Part shown: piece after piece, positions 5,064 through 13,816 of the stretch | Layout: the number at the start of each line of letters is the position of its first letter | How positions within the stretch are numbered: position 1 is the first letter of the stretch | Program-made: the position numbers and the translations under genes | The notes under the pieces: model-generated | Database searches by the model: none | Told to the model about the DNA's origin: nothing | The model's input: only the letters and a program-made list of their open reading frames with translations | Origin: CAYMUN01 sp964640775 | GTDB lineage: Bacteria > Patescibacteriota > Saccharimonadia > Saccharimonadales > UBA4665 | DNA: 13,816 nucleotides | Direction of reading: 5' to 3' | Assembly: GCA_964640775.1 (NCBI GenBank) | Contig: CAZXIT010000020.1 | Coordinates: 1-13,816 of the forward strand

Positions 5064-5487
5064 GAGCAGTATGAATCCATCTTCTAATGAAACGGGGGGG
5101 TTGCAGCTGCCGCCGCCAATTATGGAGCAGCCGGTTGCCAGCTCAAATCCTGCCGAGCAAACACTGGCTGCTCCCGAACAGGCACCAGCCGCCGCCGAAA
5201 AAACTGGTGGTGCTCAGCCAGCACCGCCGATGATAACGCCGGCAATGACACTGCCAGCACCGCCACCAGCCGCCGCTGACCCCACGGCTGCCACCGTTAC
5301 CGCCCAAAGCGCAGCCTCGTCCATACTTGACGACAAAGACTTGATTGAAAAAGCCTGGGTCAACAAAGCCAAGCAGATCGTGGCGCTCAATCGCGACGAT
5401 CCCTACAAGCAATCAGAGGAGTTAACGGTGTTTCGGGCGGATTACATGAAAAAACATTACGACAAGAATATAAAACTGAGCAAGTAG
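5062..5487 (+). CDS. Pro/Ala-rich protein with conserved-looking charged C-terminus
   Basis: No enzymatic family recognised. Residues 1 to about 88 are low-complexity Pro/Ala/Thr, probably disordered. The last ~50 residues are folded-looking and charged (DDKDLIEKAWVNKAKQIVAL, then DPYKQSEELTVFRADYMKKH). This resembles, from memory, a small protein often found next to TraD-like ATPase genes in Saccharibacteria and other CPR genomes. There is no signal peptide or membrane segment, so it is probably cytoplasmic. The start is ambiguous between ATG 5062 and ATG 5071 (three residues shorter). Only 6 bases separate its TAG stop from the ATPase gene, so the two are almost certainly cotranscribed. I infer it is an adaptor or partner of that ATPase. 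Confidence 0.82.
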   Translation: MSSMNPSSNETGGLQLPPPIMEQPVASSNPAEQTLAAPEQAPAAAEKTGGAQPAPPMITPAMTLPAPPPAAADPTAATVTAQSAASSILDDKDLIEKAWVNKAKQIVALNRDDPYKQSEELTVFRADYMKKHYDKNIKLSK

Positions 5488-5493
5488 CCGGAC

Positions 5494-8400
5494 ATGCAAG
5501 CGTTTCTACTCGTTATCGTCATAATGCTAATAATGGCCATGGTTGCCGGTCCAATCGTCTTTTTGCAGGCACGCAAGGTGTTTCGCGAGCAAAAAAACTA
5601 CGAGCGCGGGCTCAAAATCGTGCCGCTCATGATTCACTTGCCGCCACCCTCCGATGATACGGAAGTGGGCAGCCGTGATGTTCGTGATGTCACTGACGAG
5701 ACAATCAGCAAGGCACAGATTATTTATAACCTCATTGCCGGCACGCTCAAAAAGGACTTCCGGAGCAACTTTTATGGCCAGCGGCACCTGGCATTCGAGA
5801 TTGTTGGTACCCAGGGCCGGATTTACTTCTATGCTGCCGTACCAATTTCGCTGCTGGAAATTGTCAAACAGGCGATTGTCAGTGCCTACCCAACGGCCCG
5901 GCTGGAAGAAGTTGCCGAGCATAATATATTTAGTCCGGTGGGCAAGGTTAGCGGTACGCTCGGCGGAGAACTGTCTCTCAAAGAGCACTTTGCCTACCCG
6001 ATTGCCACCTATCAGGATCTGAAGCGTGACAGTATGCAGGCGGTATTGAACGCCTTGTCGACTCTCGACAAGGAAGACGGTGCCGGCATCCAGTTCCTGA
6101 TGCGTCCGGCCAACGCTTCATGGCGCAAAACTGCCACTGATCTGGCTAGCAACAAGCGCAAGGGTGACAAAGGGACGAGCCCGCTTGATATGCTGAAAAG
6201 CCTGCCAATGGCGATGCTGAAACCGCCTGACGACAGTGGCAAGGATAATGATTCCAAGAAACCGGAACTGTCTAATCTGGAACAGTCGACCCTTGATGCT
6301 ATCGATGAGAAGACCCGGCATGCCGGCTTTGAGGTAGCCATCCGAGTGGTCGTCTCCTCGAATGTTAGCCAGCGGGCCGATGCCATTTTGCGCAATATTG
6401 TATCTAGTTTTTCCCTCTACGATGCTCCCGGTAAAAATGGTTTTAAATATACGCCGGCCAAGGATATCGATGGTCTCATCACCTCTTATATCATGCGGTT
6501 TTTCCCCCAGGACCACAACAAGAATATCCTGAACGCGGTCGAGCTGGCCACGCTGTTTCATTTCCCGGACGAACGAGGCGTGCCGACCTCTCAGCTAGCT
6601 CGCCAGGAGTCCAAGCAGGTCGTTGGGCCGCGCGACATGCCTGAGGAAGGCCTCCTGCTGGGCTACAACCTGTTCCGCGGTGTCAAAAAGCCTATCCGGC
6701 TAGCGCTTGGTGACCGGCAGCGCCACATGTACGTGGTCGGGCAAACCGGTACCGGCAAGTCGACATTCTTGGAGAATATCGCTTTGCAGGACATGCTTAG
6801 CGGCAATGGTTTTGCCTTTGTCGACCCGCACGGCGATACCGCTGAGAAGCTGCTCAGCATGGTGCCGAAAGAGCGTACTGAAGACGTCATATATTTCTCG
6901 CCGTCCGAAATGGAGTACCCCATGGGGCTTAATTTATTCGAATATAGCTTGCCTGAACAGAAAGATTTCCTGGTCCAGGAAACGCTTAATATGCTTCAAA
7001 AGTTGTACGATCCGCAACATCAAGGCATCATGGGTCCACGATATGAGCACATTTTCCGCAATGCTGCGCTGGCTGTCATGGCCGATCCTGACGGGGGTAC
7101 ATTCGTTGATATTCCTAAATTATTTCGTGATCCGATATTTTTGAAGAAAAAATTACAACATGTAACAGACCCAACGGTGCTTGAGTACTGGCAAAAGGAA
7201 TACCCAGCCAGCCAGCGGTCAAATGAGTCGGGTGAGGTCACTGCCTGGTTTGTCAGCAAGTTCGGTGCTTTTCTGAGCAATGAAATGATGCGCAACATTA
7301 TCGGGCAGACCAAAAGCGCTTTTGACATGCGCGATATCATGGATAACAAGAAAATTTTGCTGGTGAATTTAAGCAAAGGCCGGCTGGGTGAGCTTAATGC
7401 CAAATTGCTCGGTATTGTCTTTGTCATGAAGTTCCAAGCGGCCGCTATGAGCCGGGCAACAATTCCCGAAGACCAGCGGGTGGATTTTTGTCTCTATGTT
7501 GATGAGTTTCAAAACTTCTCTACTGACAGCTTTGCGACAATTATGTCCGAAGCCCGAAAATTCCATCTTAACCTGATTGTCGCCAACCAGTTTACAACCC
7601 AGCTCACACAAGAAATACGCGACGCAGTTTTTGGCAACATCGGTACCGTAGTATCCTTCCGCATCGGCCAGAATGACGTCGAGTCGATCGGCAAGTATTT
7701 CCAGCCGACCTTTGACAGCGATGATCTGCTGCGCGTGCCAAACTATAACTCTATCGTGCGGACACTGATTGGCGGCGTGCCTACCCAGCCGTTTAGTATG
7801 GCGACCTTGCCGCCGCTGGGCACGCCCAACCCGCGGCTGTTTGAGGCCTTGAAACAGCTGTCATCAGCCAAACATGGCCGGCCAAAAGCCGAGGTCGAGC
7901 GCGAGTTCAATGAGCGGATGGCTATCAATACCGAAGCACCGTCGACGCTGCCAGCCGCTGCCAGCCCCGCAGCAGCGTTTACCGGGACTGGTGCCGCTGC
8001 TCCGCTAATGCCGCTGCCGGCGCCAGCTGCTGCCGGATCATCATTCCTAGACGACTGGCTTAATAAGCGCAAGGCTGTACCCGGTGCTGCTCCTGCTGCC
8101 ATTATGCCCGCACCTGCATCAGTAGCAGCCCCTGCAGCCCCTGTCCCTGCAGCTGCGCCGCCGCCAGCTGCTACCGCACCGGCAGTATCACCAGTGGGAG
8201 CCGATGCCGCCGCCAGCAAGCCCCTCATTGATACAAGCCGGCATATGATACAGGATCCTGGGCAGACACCCCAGCCGGCACCAGCTTCAGAGCCAGCGCC
8301 CACAGCACCGGCCTCGAGCGATCCGCAGCTGACTCCGAGCGAGACCAAGAATATCTCCAGTGATGAAATTGAGCAGACAGAAGTCGATAAAATAGCCGCT

Positions 8401-8589
8401 GAGTTGCGCCAGCAATTTGCCGCGCCATCCGAAACTGCCAAAAAGCCTCCCGCTAAGACAGAGCACGAATTTGACCTGCAGCCGGGGCAGGGCGACACCA
8501 TATTCATCGACCAGGACGGTACATTTCAGATTAATGAGCAGCCGCCAGCACCGGCTGAGGCTGCCAAGCCAGCTGAAGAGGCCAGTTAG
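5494..8589 (+). CDS. Membrane-anchored TraD/VirD4-like P-loop ATPase (T4SS-type)
   Basis: 1031 residues. A single N-terminal membrane helix (about 3-25) is followed by a charged linker and a family-specific region (about 45-390) without motifs I can name. Next comes a HerA/TraD/VirB4-type ATPase domain: Walker A GQTGTGKST (416-424), Walker B LYVDEFQNF with D670-E671, then an IVANQF-TQLTQEIRDAVFGN segment typical of TraG/TraD coupling proteins, and FRIGQND. From about 810 the chain is Ala/Pro-rich and probably disordered. It ends in an acidic stretch containing DTIFIDQDGTFQINEQ. Family knowledge: such hexameric ATPases drive DNA or protein transfer through type IV secretion or conjugation machines. 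No relaxase or VirB channel genes are in this window, so the substrate is unknown. There is no clear Shine-Dalgarno; it is probably coupled to the upstream gene. Confidence 0.88.
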   Translation: MQAFLLVIVIMLIMAMVAGPIVFLQARKVFREQKNYERGLKIVPLMIHLPPPSDDTEVGSRDVRDVTDETISKAQIIYNLIAGTLKKDFRSNFYGQRHLAFEIVGTQGRIYFYAAVPISLLEIVKQAIVSAYPTARLEEVAEHNIFSPVGKVSGTLGGELSLKEHFAYPIATYQDLKRDSMQAVLNALSTLDKEDGAGIQFLMRPANASWRKTATDLASNKRKGDKGTSPLDMLKSLPMAMLKPPDDSGKDNDSKKPELSNLEQSTLDAIDEKTRHAGFEVAIRVVVSSNVSQRADAILRNIVSSFSLYDAPGKNGFKYTPAKDIDGLITSYIMRFFPQDHNKNILNAVELATLFHFPDERGVPTSQLARQESKQVVGPRDMPEEGLLLGYNLFRGVKKPIRLALGDRQRHMYVVGQTGTGKSTFLENIALQDMLSGNGFAFVDPHGDTAEKLLSMVPKERTEDVIYFSPSEMEYPMGLNLFEYSLPEQKDFLVQETLNMLQKLYDPQHQGIMGPRYEHIFRNAALAVMADPDGGTFVDIPKLFRDPIFLKKKLQHVTDPTVLEYWQKEYPASQRSNESGEVTAWFVSKFGAFLSNEMMRNIIGQTKSAFDMRDIMDNKKILLVNLSKGRLGELNAKLLGIVFVMKFQAAAMSRATIPEDQRVDFCLYVDEFQNFSTDSFATIMSEARKFHLNLIVANQFTTQLTQEIRDAVFGNIGTVVSFRIGQNDVESIGKYFQPTFDSDDLLRVPNYNSIVRTLIGGVPTQPFSMATLPPLGTPNPRLFEALKQLSSAKHGRPKAEVEREFNERMAINTEAPSTLPAAASPAAAFTGTGAAAPLMPLPAPAAAGSSFLDDWLNKRKAVPGAAPAAIMPAPASVAAPAAPVPAAAPPPAATAPAVSPVGADAAASKPLIDTSRHMIQDPGQTPQPAPASEPAPTAPASSDPQLTPSETKNISSDEIEQTEVDKIAAELRQQFAAPSETAKKPPAKTEHEFDLQPGQGDTIFIDQDGTFQINEQPPAPAEAAKPAEEAS

Positions 8590-9168
8590 TTAATCGCTGG
8601 AGTGGCGGTGTGAACTGGTCAGCAGGTGCACCAGCATTTCGAGTCCAAGACCGACTATAAAACCGCCGGCAAACAGCGCAAAAGAGATAAAGTAGTTGTA
8701 ATCATAGCCATGGGCCTTGGTCAGGTACAAGTAGGCGCTAGTACCTAAAAAGGCTGCCAGGCCGCCGCCAAGCAGCCCCGATGGCCGGCTGATAGTGCTG
8801 TCAGCCGCCTCGCTGATAGCGCGAATAAGCGGCTGGTGCACCAGTTTGCTGAGAGCTCGCTGGGGTGTTGTCAGTTTGCGCTGAATAGTACGGAGCTCGC
8901 GGTTGAGGGTGATAGCTTTTAGCTCACGATTGATATTGAGCGGCTGTACGGGCTTATCAGCCGCTTCAGCGGCTTTGAGGCGGTCAAGTGGACTAGCGGC
9001 CTTTTCGGCCGTCAGGGCGATCTCCTGGCGGGCCTCAGCCGCTTGGATGCGCGGATCAACTTCGTTTTTTCTGAGCGGCTCGGCTTGTTCGGCGGTCGGG
9101 AGCAGCCGCTCGGCCTTTGGCAGCCGTTCGCGGCCGGTTTCGGGGCTAGATTGCAGAGTTTCACTCAT
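8590..9168 (-). CDS. Hypothetical two-helix membrane protein (192 aa)
   Basis: No family recognised. The first ~100 residues are hydrophilic, Glu/Ala/Lys/Arg-rich and likely helical or coiled-coil. A basic amphipathic part follows (about 90-120). Two membrane helices lie near the C-terminus (about 131-149, Gly-rich, and 158-183), and the end is a short His/Ser tail. The likely topology is a cytoplasmic N-domain on a membrane hairpin. Start: ATG 9168 with AGGAG 7 bases upstream. The ATG overlaps the TGA of the preceding surface-protein gene (ATGA), so translation is coupled. Its TAA stop directly abuts the TAG stop of the convergent TraD-like gene with no spacer. The context suggests a membrane component of the same envelope system. 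Confidence 0.8.
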   Translation of the reverse strand: MSETLQSSPETGRERLPKAERLLPTAEQAEPLRKNEVDPRIQAAEARQEIALTAEKAASPLDRLKAAEAADKPVQPLNINRELKAITLNRELRTIQRKLTTPQRALSKLVHQPLIRAISEAADSTISRPSGLLGGGLAAFLGTSAYLYLTKAHGYDYNYFISFALFAGGFIVGLGLEMLVHLLTSSHRHSSD

Positions 9169-10592
9169 GTGATGTCTCCTGATTCCTGGGTTGCTGATTG
9201 GATGGCCAAGCTGCTTTCACGGGCTAGCAAACGGGCGCGGCCGTAGAAGTAGCTGCCAACAACCATAATGCTGGCCGCGATAAACAGGCTTGTACCAGGA
9301 CCGGTATTGGGCAGCGTAGCTGCCGTGGCTTGTATGGCTTGCGCCGGGCTGCCGGGCAGCTTGATATTGACAGTATTGCCATAGACATTGGTCATGGTCA
9401 GATCGAAATGGAAGGGATTGCTCGGGCTGGCAGCCGTCTGGGGGACGGGGTTCTTGACCTTGACGGTAACTGAAACGCTGGCAGTTTTGCCGGCAGCGAT
9501 GTCTTGCTTGGGCCAGGTCACCACTTTGAAGCTGTCCATGGTACCGCCGTGCAGGTCCATGGCATCGGCGTAGTCCGAGACATCAGATAGATTTTCCTCG
9601 AAACCGTAGTCCGCAACCTTGGCCTTGCCTTGGTTTTCGGCAAATAGCGTATAGGTGATGACGTCACCGGCTTTAGCGGTCGTGTTATTGGCGTCAGCGA
9701 TGCCGGCTGTGACATTGGCGGCAGTTTTATGGACGGCTACGCAAGCCAATTTATCGCTGCTGGAGATGCTTTTATCACACGGCTTGCAGGCGATATCACT
9801 GGCTTGAATAACCGTGTTGTACTGACAGTGTTCAAAACATTTTGAGCTGTCGGCCGGCAGGCTGGAGTCATATTTGCAGGGGGCTGGAATCGGCTTTGGT
9901 GTTGGTGCGGGTGTTGGCGCTGGAGTTGGAGCAGGTGCGGGTGTGGGTACAGGTGCTGGGATCGGTGCAGGTGCAGGCACCGGTGCGGGGGCTGGGTAGT
10001 TGACGACGGTGCTGGTTTCAAGCGTGGCGATGGCTGACGGGGCAGGCAGTCCGGTCGAAACCAAGTTGCCGCAATCATAGAGCACATAGAAGCTTTTGCC
10101 ATCGTTATTATGGATGTGCAGGGCAGGCCAGGCCTTGTCGCCCCAGGCTTTGGTCATGTTTCTCCAGTAGAGGGTGCCGGCACCATCAATGGTAGCCGGG
10201 GTATCTTGGGCAGGCGAAGGGTTGTGACCCATCGAGTAGTAATTGTTTACGGCGCTGGAGTGAATAGTGGTTGCCGTTGCGCTGTCAAAGGCGGCGCAGC
10301 TGATACCGTACTCGTGCATGATGCGCTGATAGCCGCGGCTGTCATCAACGCAATGGGTGCGGGCATCGCCGGCCGAACTAATACCGCCGGTCACTAGGTT
10401 GTTATCATCAGCCGCTGAAGTTAGCTGCGGCGGACTAAGCACTGCGAAAAACTGTACCATAAAGGCCAGTACTATAAAAATCAGCCCGACGCGCCGGATA
10501 TCGGCTTCTTCGCTCATACGGCGGCCGTAAAAGCTCATCTGATGAATCAAGCTGGGATTATAGGGGAGAACTGAGAGAAGTTTTTCGAACAT
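9165..10592 (-). CDS. LPNTG surface protein with Pro-Ala stalk, C-x12-C repeats and DUF11-like domain
   Basis: 475 residues. A long n-region precedes a hydrophobic segment (35-52) and a likely signal peptidase site (TSA, 58-60). An exported domain follows (about 61-195; Cys 81, 99, 174). Then comes a (PA/PT)n stalk (200-238) and three tandem Cys-bounded repeats (C239-C252, C256-C269, C272-C284). A beta-rich region (about 290-410, with TAKAGDVITYTLFAENQG) resembles DUF11-type surface repeats. At the C-terminus LPNTG (427-431), a hydrophobic segment (434-450) and an Arg-containing stretch form a sortase-like sorting signal. The cytoplasmic tail of about 24 residues is longer than in classical sortase substrates, so it may simply stay membrane-anchored. 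The ATG at 10592 has no Shine-Dalgarno. The gene overlaps the next by ATGA. It is probably a cell-surface component, perhaps for host contact. Confidence 0.85.
   Translation of the reverse strand: MFEKLLSVLPYNPSLIHQMSFYGRRMSEEADIRRVGLIFIVLAFMVQFFAVLSPPQLTSAADDNNLVTGGISSAGDARTHCVDDSRGYQRIMHEYGISCAAFDSATATTIHSSAVNNYYSMGHNPSPAQDTPATIDGAGTLYWRNMTKAWGDKAWPALHIHNNDGKSFYVLYDCGNLVSTGLPAPSAIATLETSTVVNYPAPAPVPAPAPIPAPVPTPAPAPTPAPTPAPTPKPIPAPCKYDSSLPADSSKCFEHCQYNTVIQASDIACKPCDKSISSSDKLACVAVHKTAANVTAGIADANNTTAKAGDVITYTLFAENQGKAKVADYGFEENLSDVSDYADAMDLHGGTMDSFKVVTWPKQDIAAGKTASVSVTVKVKNPVPQTAASPSNPFHFDLTMTNVYGNTVNIKLPGSPAQAIQATAATLPNTGPGTSLFIAASIMVVGSYFYGRARLLARESSLAIQSATQESGDIT
9741..9878 (-). repeat. Three tandem Cys-bounded protein repeats
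   Basis: Within the LPNTG protein, residues 239-252, 256-269 and 272-284 follow the pattern C-x-Y-x(4)-I-x-A-x-D-x-x-C, with the third unit one residue shorter. Examples are CKYDSSLPADSSKC and CQYNTVIQASDIAC. Each could close one disulfide outside the cell. Confidence 0.7.
9879..9995 (-). repeat. Pro-Ala/Pro-Thr low-complexity tract with ~6-bp periodicity
   Basis: This encodes residues 200-238 of the LPNTG protein as alternating Pro-Ala, Pro-Val, Pro-Thr and Pro-Ile dipeptides. On the plus strand it reads as repeated GGTGCx/GGTGTx hexamers. It is probably an extended stalk across the cell wall. Copy-number change in steps of 6 bp would keep the frame. Confidence 0.8.
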
Positions 10593-10671
10593 ACTTTTTG
10601 TATTAGCTTTCTGCCTGGCAGTTAAGCATAAACAGGACTAATTAGCAATGGTTTTTCAGATGTCATCGGAG

Positions 10672-10700
10672 TTGTTAGAACGGCAATACTTCGCTATACT
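10672..10700 (+). promoter_or_regulatory. Promoter of gyrB-gyrA
   Basis: TTGTTA (10672-10677), a 17-base spacer and TATACT (10695-10700). The predicted start near 10707 leaves a leader of about 54 bases with GAGGG (10745-10749), 11 bases before the GTG start. Confidence 0.65.
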
Positions 10701-10719
10701 CAAAGAGCAGTGGGACAAA

Positions 10720-10733
10720 ATTAGATGTCTAAT
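10720..10733. promoter_or_regulatory. Small palindrome in the gyrB leader
   Basis: ATTAGA-TG-TCTAAT, with 6-bp arms, lies just downstream of the predicted gyrB start; another CTAAT follows at 10736-10740. It is a possible operator. No regulator can be assigned. Confidence 0.35.
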
Positions 10734-10760
10734 GACTAATAACCGAGGGTGTAACAGATA

Positions 10761-12737
10761 GTGGCTGAGTCTAGTGGTAAGAAGAATGGGTATTCTTCCG
10801 AACAGATTACTGTTCTGGAAGGTTTGGAGCCGGTCCGAAAACGGCCTGGTATGTACATCGGCGGTACCGGTATTGAAGGCCTGCATCACTTAGTATGGGA
10901 GCTGGTCGACAATGGTATCGATGAAGCTTTGGCCGGCCACGCCACGGCCGTTTCTGTCAAAATGCTGGCCGACGGCGGCATTACGGTTATCGATAATGGC
11001 CGCGGTATTCCGACCGACATTCACCCCAAAACCGGCAAGAGTACTGTCGAAACGGTACTAACCGTCCTGCATGCCGGCGGCAAATTCGGCGATGGCGGCT
11101 ACAAGGTTTCCGGCGGCCTGCATGGTGTCGGATCCAGTGTGGTCAACGCCCTGGCCAGCAAACTCGTCGTGACTGTCCACCGCGACGGCCAGACTCACCA
11201 GCAAGAATACGCCAAAGGTGTGCCGCTCAGCGATCTCAAGGTCATTGGCAAGACCAACAAAACTGGCACCGAGATCACTTTTTACGCCGATGAAACTATT
11301 TTTCCCTCAATCCAATTTAATTATGAAACGATTTTCGACCGCCTGCGCCACGCCGCCTACCTAACCAAGGGTATTCATACCTCACTGGAAGAAGCAGCCA
11401 CCGGCAAACGCTACGGTTTCTACTTTGAGGGCGGCATTCAGAGCTACGTCAAGCACCTCAATGTCGGCAAAGAAGCTGTCGACGAGGACATTTTCTACGT
11501 CGACAAGACCGTCAAAGACACCCAGGTGGAGATCTCTATGCAGTACACCGATGCCTACACCGAGACCATCAAGGCTTTTGCCAACAATGTACTGAACCCC
11601 GATGGCGGTACCCACCTAACTGGTTTCCGTGCGGCCCTGACCCGAGTCATCAATGATTACGCCCGCAAAAATGGCCTGCTCAAAGAAAAAGAAGAAAACC
11701 TGAGCGGCGAGGATACCCGTGAAGGCCTAACCTGCATTATCCTAGTCAAGCTGCCCGAACCGCAGTTTGAGGGCCAGACCAAAAACAAGCTCGGCAACCC
11801 CGAAGTTCGCGGCCATGTTGAGCAGGTTATGGGCGAATACTTTAATTACTATCTCGAAGAGCACCCGGCTGTCGGCCGCAAAATTGTCGGCAAAGCCCTG
11901 CTGGCTGCCCGGGCCCGCAAAGCCGCCCGCGCCGCCCGCGACAACATCCTGCGCAAAGGCGTATTGGAGGGTGCTAGCATGCCTGGCAAACTGGCTGACT
12001 GTTCCAATAAAGACCCCAAAGACTCCGAATTGTACCTGGTAGAGGGTGACTCCGCCGGCGGCTCAGCCAAATCCGGTCGCGACAGCAAGAGCCAGGCCAT
12101 CCTGCCGCTGCGCGGCAAAGTCCTCAACGTCGAGCGTGCCCGTCTAGACCGAATGCTGGGCAACAACGAGATCCTCAGTATGATCAAAGCTCTCGGCGTT
12201 GGCATCGAAGACTCCTTTGACGTTGCCGGCCTGCGCTATGACCGGATTATCATCATGACCGACGCTGATGTCGACGGCAGCCACATATCGACGCTGCTGA
12301 TGACCTTCTTTTTCCGCTACATGAAACCGGTCGTCGACGGCGGCCATCTGTACCTGGCCAAGCCGCCGCTGTTTGAGCTCGTCAAACCGGGCCGCAAAAA
12401 TTCGGTGTTCATCTATGACGAGAGCGAGCTGGACATCATCCTCGACGCTACTATCGCCCGCCGTAAAAAAGAGGGGGCCAAAGTCAATCTCGACGATGAC
12501 CGCCTCAAGCAAGCCGGCTTTATTGAGCAGAAGCGCTACAAGGGACTGGGTGAAATGGATGCCGAACAGCTGTTTGAGACCACCATGAATCCCGAGAAGC
12601 GCGTCTTAGTCCAGGTCAAAGTTCATGATGCCGAACGGGCTGACGCTATTTTCAACAAGCTGATGGGTGCCGAAGTCGAACCGCGCAAGAGCTTCATTCA
12701 AGCCAACGCTAAATTTGTGAAGGACCTGGATATCTAA
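10761..12737 (+). CDS. gyrB: DNA gyrase subunit B
   Basis: ATPase subunit of the A2B2 topoisomerase that introduces negative supercoils. 658 residues, a typical length for short GyrB. The GHKL ATPase domain shows ELVDNGIDEA (47-56; catalytic Glu 47, Asn 51), DNGRGIP (78-84) and GGLHGVG (118-124). The transducer region follows. The TOPRIM domain has EGDSAGGSAKSGRD starting at Glu 428, PLRGK, and the metal-binding DADVDG (501-506). The C-terminus has KRYKGLGEMDAEQLFETTMNP, typical of GyrB. The start is GTG at 10761, preceded by GAGGG; it gives the standard YSSEQITVLEGLEPVRKRPGMYIG entry. gyrA begins at the very next base after the TAA stop, so the two subunits are cotranscribed and probably translationally coupled. 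Confidence 0.97.
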   Translation: MAESSGKKNGYSSEQITVLEGLEPVRKRPGMYIGGTGIEGLHHLVWELVDNGIDEALAGHATAVSVKMLADGGITVIDNGRGIPTDIHPKTGKSTVETVLTVLHAGGKFGDGGYKVSGGLHGVGSSVVNALASKLVVTVHRDGQTHQQEYAKGVPLSDLKVIGKTNKTGTEITFYADETIFPSIQFNYETIFDRLRHAAYLTKGIHTSLEEAATGKRYGFYFEGGIQSYVKHLNVGKEAVDEDIFYVDKTVKDTQVEISMQYTDAYTETIKAFANNVLNPDGGTHLTGFRAALTRVINDYARKNGLLKEKEENLSGEDTREGLTCIILVKLPEPQFEGQTKNKLGNPEVRGHVEQVMGEYFNYYLEEHPAVGRKIVGKALLAARARKAARAARDNILRKGVLEGASMPGKLADCSNKDPKDSELYLVEGDSAGGSAKSGRDSKSQAILPLRGKVLNVERARLDRMLGNNEILSMIKALGVGIEDSFDVAGLRYDRIIIMTDADVDGSHISTLLMTFFFRYMKPVVDGGHLYLAKPPLFELVKPGRKNSVFIYDESELDIILDATIARRKKEGAKVNLDDDRLKQAGFIEQKRYKGLGEMDAEQLFETTMNPEKRVLVQVKVHDAERADAIFNKLMGAEVEPRKSFIQANAKFVKDLDI

Positions 12738-13816
<1,079 letters not shown>

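Noticed and set aside
7743..8507. 254-codon minus-strand ORF rich in Ala/Gly/Ser
   Set aside because: It is antisense to the Ala/Pro-rich tail of the TraD-like ATPase, where GC-rich codon bias opens the opposite frames. It has no motifs.
8560..8620. Intrinsic terminator between the convergent genes
   Set aside because: No hairpin with a U-run is present on either strand at the abutting stops.
9165..9167. Recoded UGA (glycine) as in Gracilibacteria/Absconditabacteria
   Set aside because: TGA sits at natural ends (comM and the surface protein) and inside an ATGA coupling junction, and none occurs within the conserved genes, so UGA is a stop.
9879..9995. Short-period repeat considered as a CRISPR or other DNA repeat array
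   Set aside because: The period is about 6 bp with no spacers, and it encodes a Pro-Ala protein tract in frame.

Overview
The window looks like a chromosomal piece of a Candidate Phyla Radiation bacterium, most likely Candidatus Saccharibacteria (TM7). I infer this from protein character: the Pro/Ala-rich protein next to a TraD-like ATPase, and an LPNTG surface protein carrying tandem C-x12-C repeats. No database search was possible. Coding DNA is moderately GC-rich. UGA acts as a normal stop: comM ends in TGA and the 475-residue surface protein ends in TGA inside an ATGA junction. This argues against the UGA=Gly code of Gracilibacteria and Absconditabacteria.

Layout. Bases 1-97 are the 3' end of the RNase P RNA gene (+). 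A near-consensus promoter then drives a secreted protein (149-937) whose ATG falls at the predicted +1, so the mRNA is probably leaderless. Convergent to it is the operon infC-rpmI-rplT (- strand, 2090-959). infC appears to start at an AUC codon and overlaps rpmI by 23 bases. Upstream on the same strand are a solitary ribbon-helix-helix regulator (2168-2419) and the comM/yifB AAA+ gene (2549-4081).

The AT-richer gap 4082-4629 has no convincing protein gene. It holds what look like two divergent small structured RNA genes. Each has a sigma70-type promoter, a predicted +1 that falls on the first base of its first helix, and a terminator-like hairpin. They span 4305-4136 (-) and 4436-4625 (+). 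The + RNA could also be a cis-acting leader of the next gene. This is the most novel part of the window.

Next is a (+) cluster: a small four-helix membrane protein (4630-5019), a Pro/Ala-rich protein with a conserved-looking charged tail (5062-5487), and a 1031-residue membrane-anchored TraD/HerA-type ATPase (5494-8589). It meets, stop codon to stop codon, a (-) pair coupled by ATGA: an LPNTG surface protein (10592-9165) and a two-helix membrane protein (9168-8590). I infer that these five genes form an envelope-linked secretion, conjugation or pilus-like module.

The right end is gyrB-gyrA (+), with gyrA directly abutting gyrB and running off the window. gyrB has a recognisable promoter and a GTG start. 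GyrA carries an unusual acidic N-terminal extension of about 50 residues.
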